Below are positions 10,490-22,762 of a stretch of 64,000 bases of DNA, piece by piece. The DNA lies in assembly GCA_950106755.1 (NCBI GenBank), contig OX467089.1, forward strand, positions 1,862,501 through 1,926,500, read 5' to 3'. The stretch's first letter is position 1. Every line of letters begins with the position of its first letter. The DNA is from Climacium dendroides. Taxonomy: Eukaryota > Streptophyta > Bryopsida > Hypnales > Climaciaceae. The notes beneath the pieces were generated by a model, which was not told the DNA's origin, searched no databases, and saw only the letters and a list, made by a program, of their open reading frames with translations. Both the position numbers and the translations under genes were made by a program.

Positions 10490-11945
10490 TTTTTATTCCT
10501 CTTACACTAAATAGATTTTTTTATTCCAACTTCACATTTCCTTGAACCCACACATTTTTGGGTGTTACATGAATTCACTTTAACACTAATAAATTATTTT
10601 GGCTTTAGTTTAGGATTTTCTTTCATTCAATGTCATTATCAGAATTCTGTGAATTTCAGTAAGCACCAAAAAAATCTATGAAGTATTATTTTCCATATTT
10701 GAAAGTGTATAATAAAGATAGCTACATTTTGAAACTTCAACAGAATGTAGCATTAAATGTGTTTAAAATTATGTTTTACAGTATTTGCAATCTTGTTATT
10801 TGAAAGTCATTTTAGAATGTAAGAATCTAAAATTCTTAGTTACCAAAGAGATGGGCTTATATAAGCTTTGTTAAATATTAATTTTTTTCATCAAATACTT
10901 ATATCAAAGTTAGGAGGCTTGTAATTCAATAAGTAACTAAGGTACACTTTGGACAATGTGGTAATGCAGAGGCTAAGGGCAAATAGTCTCGCAAATGGCT
11001 AGCCAATATGTGAAATTTTTTCATTGACTTTATATCTTGCAATCTATGAAGATTGATGGGACTAAATTTTTCCACATATTTTCATAGTATAAAGATTGAA
11101 GTAATGTGTACTAAAAAATGAGAATTTTTTTTTAATATTTTCACTTAATCCACACTAAATGGCAACTCTAAAATAAGTGAAAAGCATTTGCTAGAAATCT
11201 ATTGAAAATTAATGAGATTTTGAATAAAATGAATATAATGAAAAGAAGAAACTTCTATGTCACTTGTTAAAATTCACAAGACCTTACAATTATTTTTTTC
11301 CCTTTCAAATCTTTGAATGTGTTTTTTTATCTTTTTCCAAAGTTTAAACTAATCAAGTCATGACACATGTCCCAAAATACTAAGCAAGAAGTTCTTCTTC
11401 AATGATTGGAATTGGAAGACTCTATAATGATTGAACTTAGTGAAGGATAAATACCACAACCTTTTGGACAATACCCTTGGCAAGAAATAACTATGCATTA
11501 ATGTTTGCTATTTATTTGCAAATTTTCAATTTTCGATAATAATCACTCAAAAATTTAATCTAAACTTATCAAGTAAATCAACAAATAAAAATAAAAATAA
11601 AAATAACTCAAATGAAGTTTTGGTTTTGAAAAGTGAAATATAAAATAAGTGCTTACAATAGATAGCTCAATCTGATGTGGGTATTTTCTTAAGCTTAACC
11701 CTACAAATTCTTGCTTTACATGTAATCCTTCTACTCTTGATAAAAACGTAAGGTATCTATGGAAACACCTATTTCTAGAACTTTGAAAAGTTATAGCTTA
11801 TTCATTTGGTGTCCAAAAAAATACATAAGAAGGAAATCTTAAATATCCTTTTGACTTCCAAGAAGATCCAAACAACTAATCAACCAATTCAACTATAGGA
11901 ACAATGCTCAATTGCTAATTTAGACACATATTTAGATATATATAA

Positions 11946-12124
11946 TAGATATTTTATTAAAATGGTGCCATTTTTATGCCATTTTTTATTAATTTTTTAA
12001 GACAGGTATAGATTAGGAGACCCTAGAACCCTCAAATCTAGGACTAACATACAATTTAGACCACATGTTCTAAACCTAAAAGGGTCAAGTTTGCGGAATA
12101 CCACCATTTTAATGAAATATCTGT
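11946..12124. repeat. Short inverted-repeat pair, MITE-like
   Basis: AGATATTTTATTAAAATGG near 11947 and its complement CCATTTTAATGAAATATCT ending near 12122 form inverted ends with one mismatch about 135 bp apart. I see no clear target duplication, so the call as a MITE is weak. Confidence 0.3.
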
Positions 12125-12835
12125 CATATGTTAGCTATAGGTTTAGACCAACTACCACTTCTAAAATTTACAAGATTTCAATTAAACGCATAATTTTACC
12201 AAAACAATTCCAATCCCCGGGATTTCAATCTTTTATTGGGTAAAAAAATTTCAGAAAAGGGCATCCAATGTGAAAGTAGTAATTGCTTCCATTGAAATTT
12301 TAGGGTACTAATAGTTGTGCAAATTCTACTCATTTATTCCAGAGAATAGGGAATGCATACTTTCTAAGGAAATATTTTAACCCAGAAACGACGACGAGGC
12401 CATTTTGTGGCTTTTGGATGACTGTAATGCTTCACAGATGATAAAATAAGAGCATTTTTCATCCAAATTTTTGTGGCACAGCTGGGTAGCCGACATATGT
12501 ACAATGTAATATCTTCAGCTGAGACAGAAAGTGATTTGTCTCAAGCTAATTCTGAGTAGTGCAATAAAAACGGTATGGCATGTCGAGCGAAGGCAGGCAC
12601 ATGATCTAACCAAAAGTACTGTACTACTAGAGCCCAAGAAATTTGTCAAAAGCCTAGATGCAGCCCAAAACTAAAATATTCCTTGGAATTTTGGAAAAAG
12701 AAAGGACGGGCATGGTGCCATGTCACAACAAGGGCAGTTCCTAGTGGTGGGAACAAAGGCTGTTGGCTCCAAACTGTTTATCACTATTCCTCTTGAAGAG
12801 GCAACTACATTCCACAATGACTCCAAAGATCAAAC

Positions 12836-13230
12836 TCATAAATGCTTCAGACGGCGTTTCTTCTCCCTCCTAATCCACGTTACTATAATTGGCACATGAA
12901 TATGGCACCATGTGGCTGAAAGGTCCCACCCTACAATGCCAAACAAGCAAGCTAAGTGAAAGTCCTCAATACTTACCAAAGCACTAGCCAAACAAACAAT
13001 GCTTGACATTTGAAAGGAGTTGAAGCATCGCAATTTGATGAGCACTTAGCAATAGAGAGAAGTGAGCACCATGCCTAAGCCAACAAGAAAAAAACAATAC
13101 GATTCCATGCTCCCTCCTCCTCCTCCCTCCTCCCTCCCCTCAGTGGTGTGAAAAAGAAGCAGGTATTATAGTGACACACCTCATAACCAAACAAAAGGCA
13201 AAGAAATGGCAAATCCAGTACTTGATAGGG
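12836..13230. other. Upstream flank of the piggyBac gene
   Basis: It contains a pure C/T tract of CTCC units (13107-13137), of the kind often found in plant 5' regions. No coding sequence is evident. I could not find a piggyBac terminal repeat or TTAA boundary here. Confidence 0.3.
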
Positions 13231-13744
13231 ATGCTAGATGAGAGTTACCTCCTCAATCTTCCTAGACTGAAAAGAGACAAGAGTGCACCTTTTGATACAT
13301 CGCCACTATACTTGCGGTGGTTGTGGAGCACCTGGGCCTCCAAACTGCTTGGCTGGTCTCAGAGAAGGCCAAAAGGTCATCCTCAAGGTTTATCAGAAGA
13401 AGTATACAATGCATTGGAACGACACATTTTCCCATTTCCAAAAGTGGAGCACAACACCAACGATGAAGAAGAGTCTTCTAGCTCGTTGCAGACCTCAACA
13501 GCAAGCCACCCATTCTTCTTCAGCCGCAATGGTGGAGGACTTCGACCAGGTCCACGAGTTGCAAGCAGTTCAGCTGAGAACAAACGACCGACAGTTGACG
13601 TTGGAACAGGGGGTGCAGGAGGGTCCCAATACAGGAGCACGACTGACTTTCTCAACTTCCTCGATTCAGAGTGGTCAGGCATCAATGCTGTCCCAACAAG
13701 CATTGCAAGAAGTCCTGCCAATCAAACAAACGAAGAACAGGAAG
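13231..13744 (+). pseudogene. piggyBac gene, putative exon 1
   Basis: The frame from the ATG at 13231 runs 171 codons to a strong donor (AAG|GTGAGA). It has a basic, Trp-rich beginning (block LYLRWLWSTW) and a low-complexity, Ser/Gly-rich second half with an acidic patch (NDEEESSSS). It has no recognised domain. It is joined to the next block only on splice signals and matching phase. A different exon choice is possible because another frame is also open here. Confidence 0.4.
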
Positions 13745-13847
13745 GTGAGACTCCTTGCACAACAAAACTCTTTCACTCAACACAGTAGATGTAGTCCTTC
13801 CTCTAGTTGTCCAGAGGTTGTGAGGGTACAAAGGAAAATGTTGACAG

Positions 13848-14254
13848 AAACCATACCACCCTCTGAAGACGACTTGGAACAATGGACTGTCAAAGCTGAA
13901 ATTCTTGACACGAAAATACGATAATGGAGAGGAGCAAGATGTTTGCGAGGGAGCGGTCTACCGTTTTCAATTACCAAAGCATAACTCAAAACAGCAGAGA
14001 AGTGAAGAACATCAAAGACAAGGGAGTCACGAGGAACCTTCACAAACACAGAGAGGTCGAAAATCATCCTTCGCACCTGTATATGACGGTCACCCCTCCT
14101 CAGCCGACAACTACTTCAACAATACCTCTGATAACGATGACCTAATATCATCTTCCTCCTCTGAAAGAACTGAATCTGATGAGCGGGTGGGAGGAAAAGA
14201 CATTACATCGTCAAGCTTCAGGTGCACAAGAACTGAAATCGACTCTGATGCTAC
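13848..14254 (+). pseudogene. piggyBac gene, exon 2 left part (before the CACTA)
   Basis: It starts after TTGACAG and reads an acidic/aromatic block (SEDDLEQWTVKAEILD). It changes frame by one base within the A-run near 13912-13916. It then reads KYDNGEEQDV, EGAVYRF and a long Ser/Asp/Glu-rich stretch. The KYDNGEEQ...GAVYRF pattern recalls Tudor/Agenet-like modules, but that is only a hint. The acidic low-complexity part matches the disordered N-termini usual in piggyBac proteins. The exon is cut at 14254 by the CACTA insertion. Confidence 0.5.
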
Positions 14255-14266
14255 CACTATAAGAAA

Positions 14267-16918
14267 CCCATGTTTTTTACTGCGTTACGCTGTGACATCA
14301 CCGTTATTTTTGACGTCACTACGTTTTTGGACAAACGCGCAGATCAGGGACAATTTTTTGTGATGTCATCTGAAACGTCATAATAGACGTCAGGAAATAT
14401 AGGGATGTCACTTCGAACGGATGTGTTTTTCACTATGTCAAAAAAAATAAAGGACGTTTTAGATGACGTCCAAAAAAACACGAATCGGCCACGTCAGCCA
14501 CTGGTGCGTCTTTCACTGCGGGCAGGTGCACTGCTGTCACTGAGAGGGCAGGGGGGGTGCTGCCCTACAGGGAAAACACTTGATCAGTATAGGAAAGAGC
14601 TTGAGGGTGTAAAATTTCAGGCTTTCTGGGAGGATGTGAAGTCATGGATACAAGGTAGGATTAAAGTGACATAGACACATGTAATGACTCAACAAATGTG
14701 TTTTGGTGTTACAAGTCTAGGGTATGCCAAAATAAAAAGGATGTACAGAATTAAATATTTTAGGTCCTACAACATGAAAGATGGGAAATAAAAATGGAGA
14801 CTCATTGGGATAACCTTATCATAGAGGTGAAGTTACGCAATATTATTTGGAGATGGGTTTTGAGAACAGAAAATGGGGATTACTTGGGAGTGTTGGGATC
14901 AATGTGACATTATTCCATTGGCTTTGAAATTGCAAATTAGGCCCCATAAAATGGAGAGTGACTTGCAGTCCCCATAGTGAATTCCTTCCAATATTTTTTG
15001 GATTTACGGAGTTGAGATAAAATTAAATGGGGAGAATATAGGGGTGTCCATTTCAAATTCATTCCATTGGGATGGGGCTTGGGGGTCCCCCCCAATATGG
15101 GGGTGAATGGTAGTACGGGGAGTGCGAAGAAGTGCTTTCCATTGGGGGTTCGTGGATGGCCCAAACAATTTGGGAATAATTTGAAGTCCCCACAGTGAAT
15201 TCTTCCCAGTGCTTTTTGGATTTAGAGAGTTGGGAAAAAATTTAAATGGGGAGAACATGGGGGGGTTATGGCCAAGTTCATTCCATTGGGTTGGGGCTCA
15301 GGGGTTCACTTCAAAAAATTGGGGTGAATGGTCGTGTAGGGAGTGCTAGGAAGTGCTTTCCCACCTGGGTTTAGGGATGGCCCAAACAATTTGGGAGTGA
15401 CTTGCAGTCTCCATAGGGTGAAAGCACATTACGCCCCCCTACAAAGTACGTCAGAAAAGTACTTTTTGAGGATGTATTTATATAACGTACTTTTTTTTAG
15501 ATAAAATAAACATTATTTTCACTTTTCAATTGATCCAATTGGTAGGTACTTATGTAGAGAAGGTATTCTACCACATTCTAATCCAATTTAGTGTTTCATC
15601 CATCCTCTACAAAGTACTTTACCAACAATAAAAGCGTGTTAGGTTTGCAAAATAATTACAAATGACTTTGTACAGGCCAAATGAATGATAAAAAAAGCAC
15701 AATAGTTTGTACAAAGATAGAATATATATACTATGCAAGGGCTTCTTGGTCATAGTAGAACTATAATTACAATATCTATTGGAATGTGGAAGTCAAATGG
15801 GCATTATCTTTTGCGGAGGAAAAAAGACACAAAAAATAATATTTACGTTCATTTTTTGATGAGTAAAGCACTACATTCACATACTGTAGCATGGCTACTG
15901 CTTAAATCTCCAAAATTTTGAATATTTGTTTGACTTTTTCCCTTGCTTCTATTCGTGAAGAATTACTTATGGTTTAGGGTAGTTTTAAACTTTCAACTTC
16001 ATCTCCATGAGCTCCTTTATAATTCCGAAAGTCATTCAAAAATTAGCTAAACTCGTTCCTACCTATCAATAGAATAATAGGAACTATTTTCAATAGAAAA
16101 AGTAGTGATTTTCAGTGTCCTTTTATCACAAGGACAAAACTTCTTATAGTATAGATGTTTGTTTAACCCCTAAATGCCCAAGGCCTTTTTTGAGCTTTGA
16201 GGAATTTGTTCTAAATTGAACAAAAAGACATCATTTTGATAAGTTGTATCATTTTTTTTGGAATTATAATTGTACAAATTCAAACTAAACAATTTAGAGA
16301 TCACATAGGAAAAGAAAACACAACAATATTACTTATGGATTGAAAGATTATAATGTTTCATCATAAGGATGCTAAAATTGTAAAAGAAATTTGAAGTCTT
16401 TCAATCCTCTTTTCACATGCCAAATCTAAAAAGTTGGTCACCAAAAAAATATGAGGATAAGGGCCTAACATGCAAAATCCTAACCAATTTATGGCTTCTC
16501 AAAATCTACTCTTGTCTATTGTGCAATAGACAGCCTTGTACAAAATCTTGAATAGAAAAATCATAATCGCGCATTTTCAAAATTGAATTTTTAATGCTAA
16601 TACTAGACTTCAAAAAAAAATTCAAAAATATAAAATACTAAAAATAGAAACTTAGTTAGGTTTTATTTAACTTCAAAGTATTGTTCGACATCAAATTTGT
16701 GCTCGTAGGGTCCTCAATTGATCTAATACCTGGGTGATATCCATCTCTGTTCCATTTGACAAGCTCAATAAAATTAGGGTTTTAATTGCATTGCAGCCAA
16801 CGGATTTGTCGCTCCTCTCAATTTCGCGCATTCTCTTGCTCTCATGCCATTGTAATCTGTCAAATTGCAACTTAGCTTTGCTACTTGTTCAATTTCTTGG
16901 AAGAAAGAAAAAAAGAAG
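14267..16918. other. CACTA left subterminal and non-coding part
   Basis: The first 250 bp carry repeated GACGTC/ACGTCA motifs. A tandem repeat at 14955-15420 follows, then AT-rich sequence. 16740-16918 looks like a 5' leader (CT-rich, A-rich just before the ATG at 16919). I see no transposase domain. Confidence 0.5.
14955..15420. repeat. Tandem repeat, about 220-bp unit, two copies plus a stub
   Basis: Landmarks AGTCCCCATAGTGAATTCC (14967), AGTCCCCACAGTGAATTC (15185) and AGTCTCCATAGGGTG (15406) are 218 and 221 bp apart. The intervening G-rich blocks (ATGGGGAGAA, CATTCCATTGGG, GGATGGCCCAAACAATTTGGG) recur in the same order. Copies are roughly 75-80% alike by eye. The repeat is inside the CACTA element, where subterminal tandem repeats are common. 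Confidence 0.75.
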
Positions 16919-19900
16919 ATGGCAGTTCCGATTCACCTCGAGGATTCTGCACCAGATCAACCCCGGACTCCGCCCCCAGTCGGCGATTTGCTCCAGGTAA
17001 GCCAGATTTGTCGACACTGAATTGTTATTTTCTTAGTGTAAATGTGTGATTGAGGTTCCTTTTGAGAATTTATTCATATTCTTCTTTGTTTTCTTATATT
17101 ACTCTCTGAATGTACTTTACATTATTGTTATCAACTATGGAGTTGTGATTACGTTTTAATTCGCAAAATCTGATTTTTCAGATGTGAATCTTTCAATTTT
17201 CGTTTTCTCACCTGAGAATCGGTATTCTCCGAGGTTCATTACGTTGGATTTACTCTATCTCACAAGTTCTTAGTTCTCATCGGATATTGAGATAAACTTT
17301 CAATGCAGGGACAGATTAGGGTTTGGGTTTCTAGTTTGAGAATCACAATGTGCAGTCTAACCAAGTGCTCAAGAATATAAGATCAATATTTCACTGTTGG
17401 TTGTTATGAATGACCGAATTAAGTGATTTGCTCCAGACGAGATTCGCGTTCAATTGCAATCTTTATAATGCTGCTGATTGAGTTTGGATGTTCAAATGAG
17501 CTGCTTCCACAGAATTTTCATGAGCATTTGTATAGTACTGTATGAATCTCCTTTACATTTTCCATTGACTATGGAGTTTGTGGTTAGGTTTTACTTCACA
17601 ATCCACTCAAAAGTTGTGAATCTGGAAATGATCATTTCTCACATGAGAATCAGTATCCTCCTTATTCCGATCGTGCCGATATCTAGGTCTGAACATTCTG
17701 TTGGATTTACAAGATATTTGTTTGTTTTAGATTTGGGTAAATCTCCATTACATTCTCGAGGAGTTACCTGAACACCCTTGGAAAGTACTTCAGATCGGGA
17801 CAACAATCTTCCACCGAAGAGGAAGAGGACTCCTCAAGTGCTGTTGGAGTTGTCGGAGGAGGCAGGGCACGACGCAGAGGAAGAGGAGGAACTCAAAGAG
17901 CAGTCTTGGAGGTAAGTTTGGAAGAAGAAATAATTTGAGTATAGAACCAGTGGTATTCAAGATTTTGGGGGAGGCGCGCGTTGGTACAGACGTCAAGTGC
18001 AACGCACACCCTGTTTCTTATGACGTTGAATCTATCATGTTAAACGTCATAGACGTTTAATGTGACGTCTGCATAAATTGTGTGACGTTCATGTCTTTGT
18101 TACGGAGGACATGTTCTTTGAGTTGAACTCTATACAAAGAAAAGTGATTGTTTGTTCCTTAGTCAGAGAGAAATTTGTAAGAATTCAGAAGTGATCAATC
18201 AGGACGTACGGGAGTCAGCCCCCTGTAAGGGTGACAGACCCTAAACCACGGCGTCTTTCCAGTTTTTGTGAAGAGAAAGTTCCTGTAATGCTCAAAACAA
18301 CGTCCAGGCATGTCTACATCGACGTTAGATTCAACGTAGTAAGCAACAGAGGAACATGTAGAGTACTTTGAAGCCGCAAATAGCGTATGTGGACATCTCT
18401 TTTGCAGGGGTCCAGTTGCGAGAGTGATTTGATTGTACTGACGTAGCCTCATTTTCTTCCGAAGCTGATAGTGCATTTGACCTTTTACAGTAAGGGCTAC
18501 AACACAGGGTCTGATGAACCAGCTTCGAATGTTGATACTGAAGAGATGATCGAGCAGCTGATCCCCGAACAGGCTCGCGAAAAAGGCTTAAGCATTGTAA
18601 TGAAGAAACCTGTGTAAATGGACCGATAGGGGGAACCATTCGAACCTATGAAGGTTCCTTTCTCCAACGACATCAAAAAATATGCAAGAGACCTTGACCC
18701 CAGGTTTGGATGGGAGGGTCAGCCCAAGAAAGACAGACGGCGCTTATTTAGGCACCTATATACAAGTTTGTATTCAGTCCTTCTTTGTGAAATGAAGAGG
18801 ACTATAGACCTTGTAGTTCATTGTTGCATGTAGTTCAGAAGACTGTTAATGTTGTGGAAGGTAGCTCATTGGCCATGAGGCGGGGTAGTGGATGTCACCT
18901 GTAATGTCCACAGCGACGTCGAATACAATGTCACGACTGATATCAGTGCAGGATCCTCTACAGTGAGGGGTGGTCCCTATGGTCGTCCGCACCACAGGGA
19001 CGTGTAGTGTGTATCCCCTAGTGTTTTCTGGAGACATAGGGGTGTCCATGTAAATTCTCTTGTTATTCTTTGGCACATCAATGTTGTACACAATGTAGAG
19101 GTAGCTATACTAAGTCCTCTGGCTTGCAGATTAGCGTATAGAGGGAGAGTCCGAGCGAGTGTCGGAGAAGTGGATGCAACCATTCATCACAAAAGCGCTC
19201 ATTCATGTTCGTTGGAAGTTCAATCGATTGATTGATGGCAGAAAATCCAAGCCGATTGGAATGGATGACGATGTGTGGGAGGCATTGAAGGAGGCTCGTG
19301 CTACCGATGCTTCCCAAGAGAAGTCAGCCCATATGTCTGCCATTTCTAAGGGGAAGGCATCCAGCATAGCCCAGCATAAGGCCGTAGAGAGAGAAGTCAT
19401 CTCGAGGCTGGTAAGTATGTAGTAACTGACGTCCACCTACTTGCCCATGTCGACACCACTTTCATCACACATGTTGCATTTGTTGTTCCAAAAAATGTCA
19501 GAAATGATGGTAGATGTGGAGGACTGGGCCTTCTTCTTCGCACATGGAAGGACCTTTGTGGGGTGGCATTGAAGCATGTAATCATTGCATCTGAACTCTA
19601 AGTGCATATTTTTCTTCCCCTTGTCGGGTGGCATTCAAGCATGTAATCGTTGCATGTGGACTCTAAGTGCATATTCTTCTTCCCCTTGTACGGTGTCATT
19701 GAAGCATGTAACCTTTGCATGTGAACTCTAAGTGCATATTCTTCTTCCCCTTGTAGACTTTGTTGCGGAACAGAGCACCATTTGAAGCAGAGGTGGACGC
19801 AGAAGTGGCCAAGGAGTTGCAGCGTCTAGAAGAAGAGAAGCGCAAAGATCGAAGTCCCCATGGCAAAGAGCTGCAAGAGATGCGCAATCGGCTGGATGAG

Positions 19901-21225
19901 CTTGAGCTCAGTGTAAGTCGCCTTACTGAGACCGTGAGCATGTCCCACAAAAGCATGGAGGAAATGCTACGTAAGATCCTCGCAAGTCAGTGTAAAGCAA
20001 GTGGTGGGGGGACCCTGGATGTCACGGAGCCATCCTCGCCAATCGGGACAGGGAATCCACCACTTCTCACGTCACCTAGGGTAGAGGCGTCGAAAATGGC
20101 ACAGAAGGACTGTCTTGTGCCCATGTTGCAGCCCACAGCTCCTGTAGATGTCGTTGAGCCAGTCCCCATAGCTGGCCAAAGCAATGTCAAAGACGATGTT
20201 CTTGTTGACGTTAACTCCGACAAGCAGGCTATTGAAGACGATGTTGTTCATGACGTTGTAGCTAACGTTGAGGAGATAGAAGTCGTCGGTGAAGTTGCGA
20301 TCCCTGAAACTGCTGAAGGTCAGCAAGGAGTGGAAGATGTGTACGCCATAGTCAAAGACTCCGGGGTGCAAGCAACATCTGAGAGGAGAGAAAGCACAAT
20401 GGAGACCTCCACGGAGCAACAGGTGATGCGACGTCTCTCTTCCCATTTTAAGTGCCAAGTGACCGACGTGAAGCACTCCCTTTGTTAGGCTAGTGACGTT
20501 ATTTCCATGAATTGCCTTGTATGAGGATGGTGTCGTAGCGTAGTAGCGTTTGTTTGCAATGCTTCAATTTTTTTTAGAAGTGCGTGTCAAATTGGACATC
20601 GAAGTGAACGTCACTAGTGGCAGACGCTGATGCATTCTAGGGCTCAGCTTGTTGTTTTCAAAGCGAGTACATCAGAATAGTATGTAAGCAGAAGTCGAAG
20701 TTTCCTTTCAGTCCCCCATTCCATTGAATGCGCAGGTATATTTTACAATAACTATGTGCATATTACAGGAAAGCAAGTGCCTCAATGGTGCTCAGGTAAG
20801 GCTAGGAAGTGTAGGTGATTAGAGGATGTCAAAAGTAAATAATAATTGTGTGATGGTGTTGCAGGAAGACATTGAAGTCCTTGGTGAGTCCTCAAGCCGG
20901 CCTCGGCGTGCTGTGAGGACCACGCAAGCTGCGTAGGGCACGAAGGCTACACCGAAGGCAACAATTCCCAAAGCGGTGGGTCTTCCTAAACCTACCCAAC
21001 CCACTAAAAAGGTTAGGAAGGCTGCATTCCATTCACCCATACTTTCAGTTGTTTCTGTATGCAACTTAAAAGAATAATGCAAGTGTAGCATTCCTTGACA
21101 TTTGTTGTGGCTGTATAAGAGTTCCAGAAATAAACATGCACGAGTAGGTACTGCTAGTTTTGACTTGGTGTGGTACGATGCAGGCTGCTGTTGTCAAGAA
21201 ATCGGATGCACCTCGGAAGAAGTGA
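16919..21225 (+). CDS. CACTA TnpA-like (ORF1) protein, spliced
   Basis: I propose exons at 16919-16996 (ATG start), 17794-17911 (acidic, KRKR nuclear-signal-like), 18491-about 18765, 19142-19410, 19757-20422, 20865-21011 and 21184-21225 (TGA). Donors and acceptors are standard and phases agree from the second exon onward (2, 1, 0, 0, 0). The join of exon 1 to exon 2 is out of phase, so an exon is probably missing. The 18.6-19.4 kb exons have spaced Trp and the block VWEALKEARATDASQEKSA, which recalls the Ptta/En/Spm TnpA domain. A heptad coiled coil (LQEMRNRLDELELSV) and a basic tail (RPRRAV, KKSDAPRKK) follow. TnpA binds subterminal repeats and helps excision. In-frame TAA/TAG at 18615-18629 and TAG at 20934 suggest decay. 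Confidence 0.5.
19564..19756 (+). repeat. Three copies of a 65-bp repeat ending in a splice acceptor
   Basis: Units start at 19564, 19629 and 19694, each with GGCATT(G/C)AAGCATGTAA and ending in CTTCTTCCCCTTGT. Only the last unit ends in TTGTAG, which serves as the acceptor of the 19757 exon of the TnpA-like gene. The other two read TTGTCG and TTGTAC. Confidence 0.75.
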
Positions 21226-22272
21226 GTCCTTGTTTGCCACAGCGTGTCCAACTTCACATCGCATATCATGGTCAAGCATGTTATTCAGAACATTGAGTAG
21301 AACGCACCATGTTTTCATCGAAAGTATTGTAGTTAATGTTGTTGTGGATTTCTTCGTAGTACTAGACTGTGGGCATGTGCATAGCTATTTTGTGCAGAAG
21401 TTGGCAAGTAGCCTTATAATCCCAATGCCATTGAAAACACAGGCTTCTATGCTTGGACATCTCTTACAAAGACACATAATTCATCTTCTAATGGCATATC
21501 TCAATCTTCCATTCACTCATGTATATGGGCTGTAGAGTACATCGTCTTTGATGTTGAGGTTTACGATTCACGTTGTTCATTTCGTTCGAGAAAACATCCT
21601 TCCTCTCGCATTGTATGTTTTTTGTAATGCTCAAGAAAACACTGCAGATGTCACTGTGCGTGTCGAACGGAACACTGAGCGCAAAGCAATGCATACCCCA
21701 GTACACGGGTTGTTCTACTTAATGTCACAATAGACGTGTATGTGGACGATGTCTGCGATTTCAGCAAAGAATAAATTCCACAATATAGTCCACCCAGCTC
21801 ATTTCCTAAAGCACATTCTCGTTGACTCTGATGTCATTTAAAACATCCTCTTGTCAAATGTGACGTCCCAGAGAACATCACACAGAACATCGGCATGTAC
21901 CGCAGAAGAGTGCCACGTCAGGTGCCACGTAGGCTGCGCGCACCGGAAATTATTTTCCACGTCAGATATTTAGGGGTCCATGTCATTGGACACGTCAGAA
22001 CGTCATTGGATGAAAAAGTTGTCCAACGTGTCCCTGCCCATCGTTAAAAATCCTACGTGGATGCCAAAACCCCTCCACATGGCACTCTCAGAAACTCTTA
22101 GGTGACCCTGTTGTTTTCGATGTCACAAAAAATTTAAGCACGTTTTAGCACATAACATGGCACGTTTTTGGCCCATTTTTTTAAACGGATTTTTTTAGAC
22201 GTCACTACAGGCATCGTCCTTGTTAAATTAAACATCATGGCACGTTTTTTCCCTTGTTAAAAAAAACACTGA
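21226..22272. other. CACTA right non-coding and subterminal region
   Basis: No coding sequence is supported here. From about 21730 to the right end, ACGTC / CACGTCA motifs recur at least eight times, mirroring the left end. These are probable TnpA-type binding sites by analogy with En/Spm. Confidence 0.5.
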
Positions 22273-22287
22273 TTTCTTATAGTGTAC

Positions 22288-22589
22288 GCTCTCTAAGAAG
22301 GACTATGAGGCAGCTGGGCGGCCTCAAGTGAGGACACGGAGCGCTGCAACTGAAATTTGGTCGGCGCGGAGTGGTGAGAGGCATGAAGATAGGGTTTCCG
22401 TTTCTACCCACTTGCGACAGACTCCTCCACGCTTGCGACAGACTCCTCCAACTGAGCAATTCGATGAATGCAGCGGACTGAGACATCTACCGCGATGCAT
22501 TGGAGGATGCGAACCAGGTCAGGGGCGCAACCAACCTGCAGACCAAGGAGACCCAGTTGAGGCTAACCGCGCAGGCACTGACAATTCAG
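22288..22589 (+). pseudogene. piggyBac gene, exon 2 right part (after the CACTA)
   Basis: The reading frame interrupted at 14254 resumes at 22288 once the CACTA element and one TAC duplicate are disregarded. The codon split AC|G is restored and about 100 codons follow without a stop up to the donor CAG|GTAGCT at 22590. The sequence is basic, with a duplicated 7-residue unit LRQTPPx (about 22409-22452), and is presumably disordered. Confidence 0.6.
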
Positions 22590-22762
22590 GTAGCTGACGT
22601 CGTCATTCCTGACAGTGGAGACTTATTTTGGAAATCATGTTTGAATGAAGGCTCAGTAATTTCTGAATTAGGCTTATTGCTATTGATGACTGCTGAAATA
22701 CTAAAATGATGTTTTAGAATGGTTGCTTGATTCTGAAAATTAAATCCCTAATGCTCTTGCAG

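Larger units (their letters stand above)
9041..12835. other. Long AT-rich gene-free region
   Basis: No reading frame here shows family features. The part from about 9470 to 9840 is more GC-balanced and may be an old repeat. 11582-11604 has a short AAATA run. Separate entries list a telomere-type tract and a pair of inverted sequences. I see no gene, promoter or other element that I can support. Confidence 0.4.
14255..22284 (+). mobile_element. CACTA (En/Spm-type) element, 8,030 bp, complete ends
   Basis: The left end CACTATAAGAAA (14255-14266) and right end TTTCTTATAGTG (22273-22284) are perfect 12-bp inverted repeats of the CACTA type. They are flanked by identical TAC (14252-14254 and 22285-22287), the 3-bp duplication this superfamily makes. 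Both subterminal regions are dense in TGACGTC / ACGTCA-type motifs (for example 14313, 14361-14395, 14466 on the left; 21864, 21958-22000, 22199 on the right). In En/Spm such repeats bind TnpA. The interior holds a spliced TnpA-like gene (16919-21225), a 220-bp tandem repeat and no visible DDE transposase (TnpD). It is therefore probably non-autonomous. Orientation is given by the internal gene. Confidence 0.9.

Noticed and set aside
14937..15258. Two similar minus-strand frames
   Set aside because: They arise from the 220-bp tandem repeat read in two frames and show no domain.
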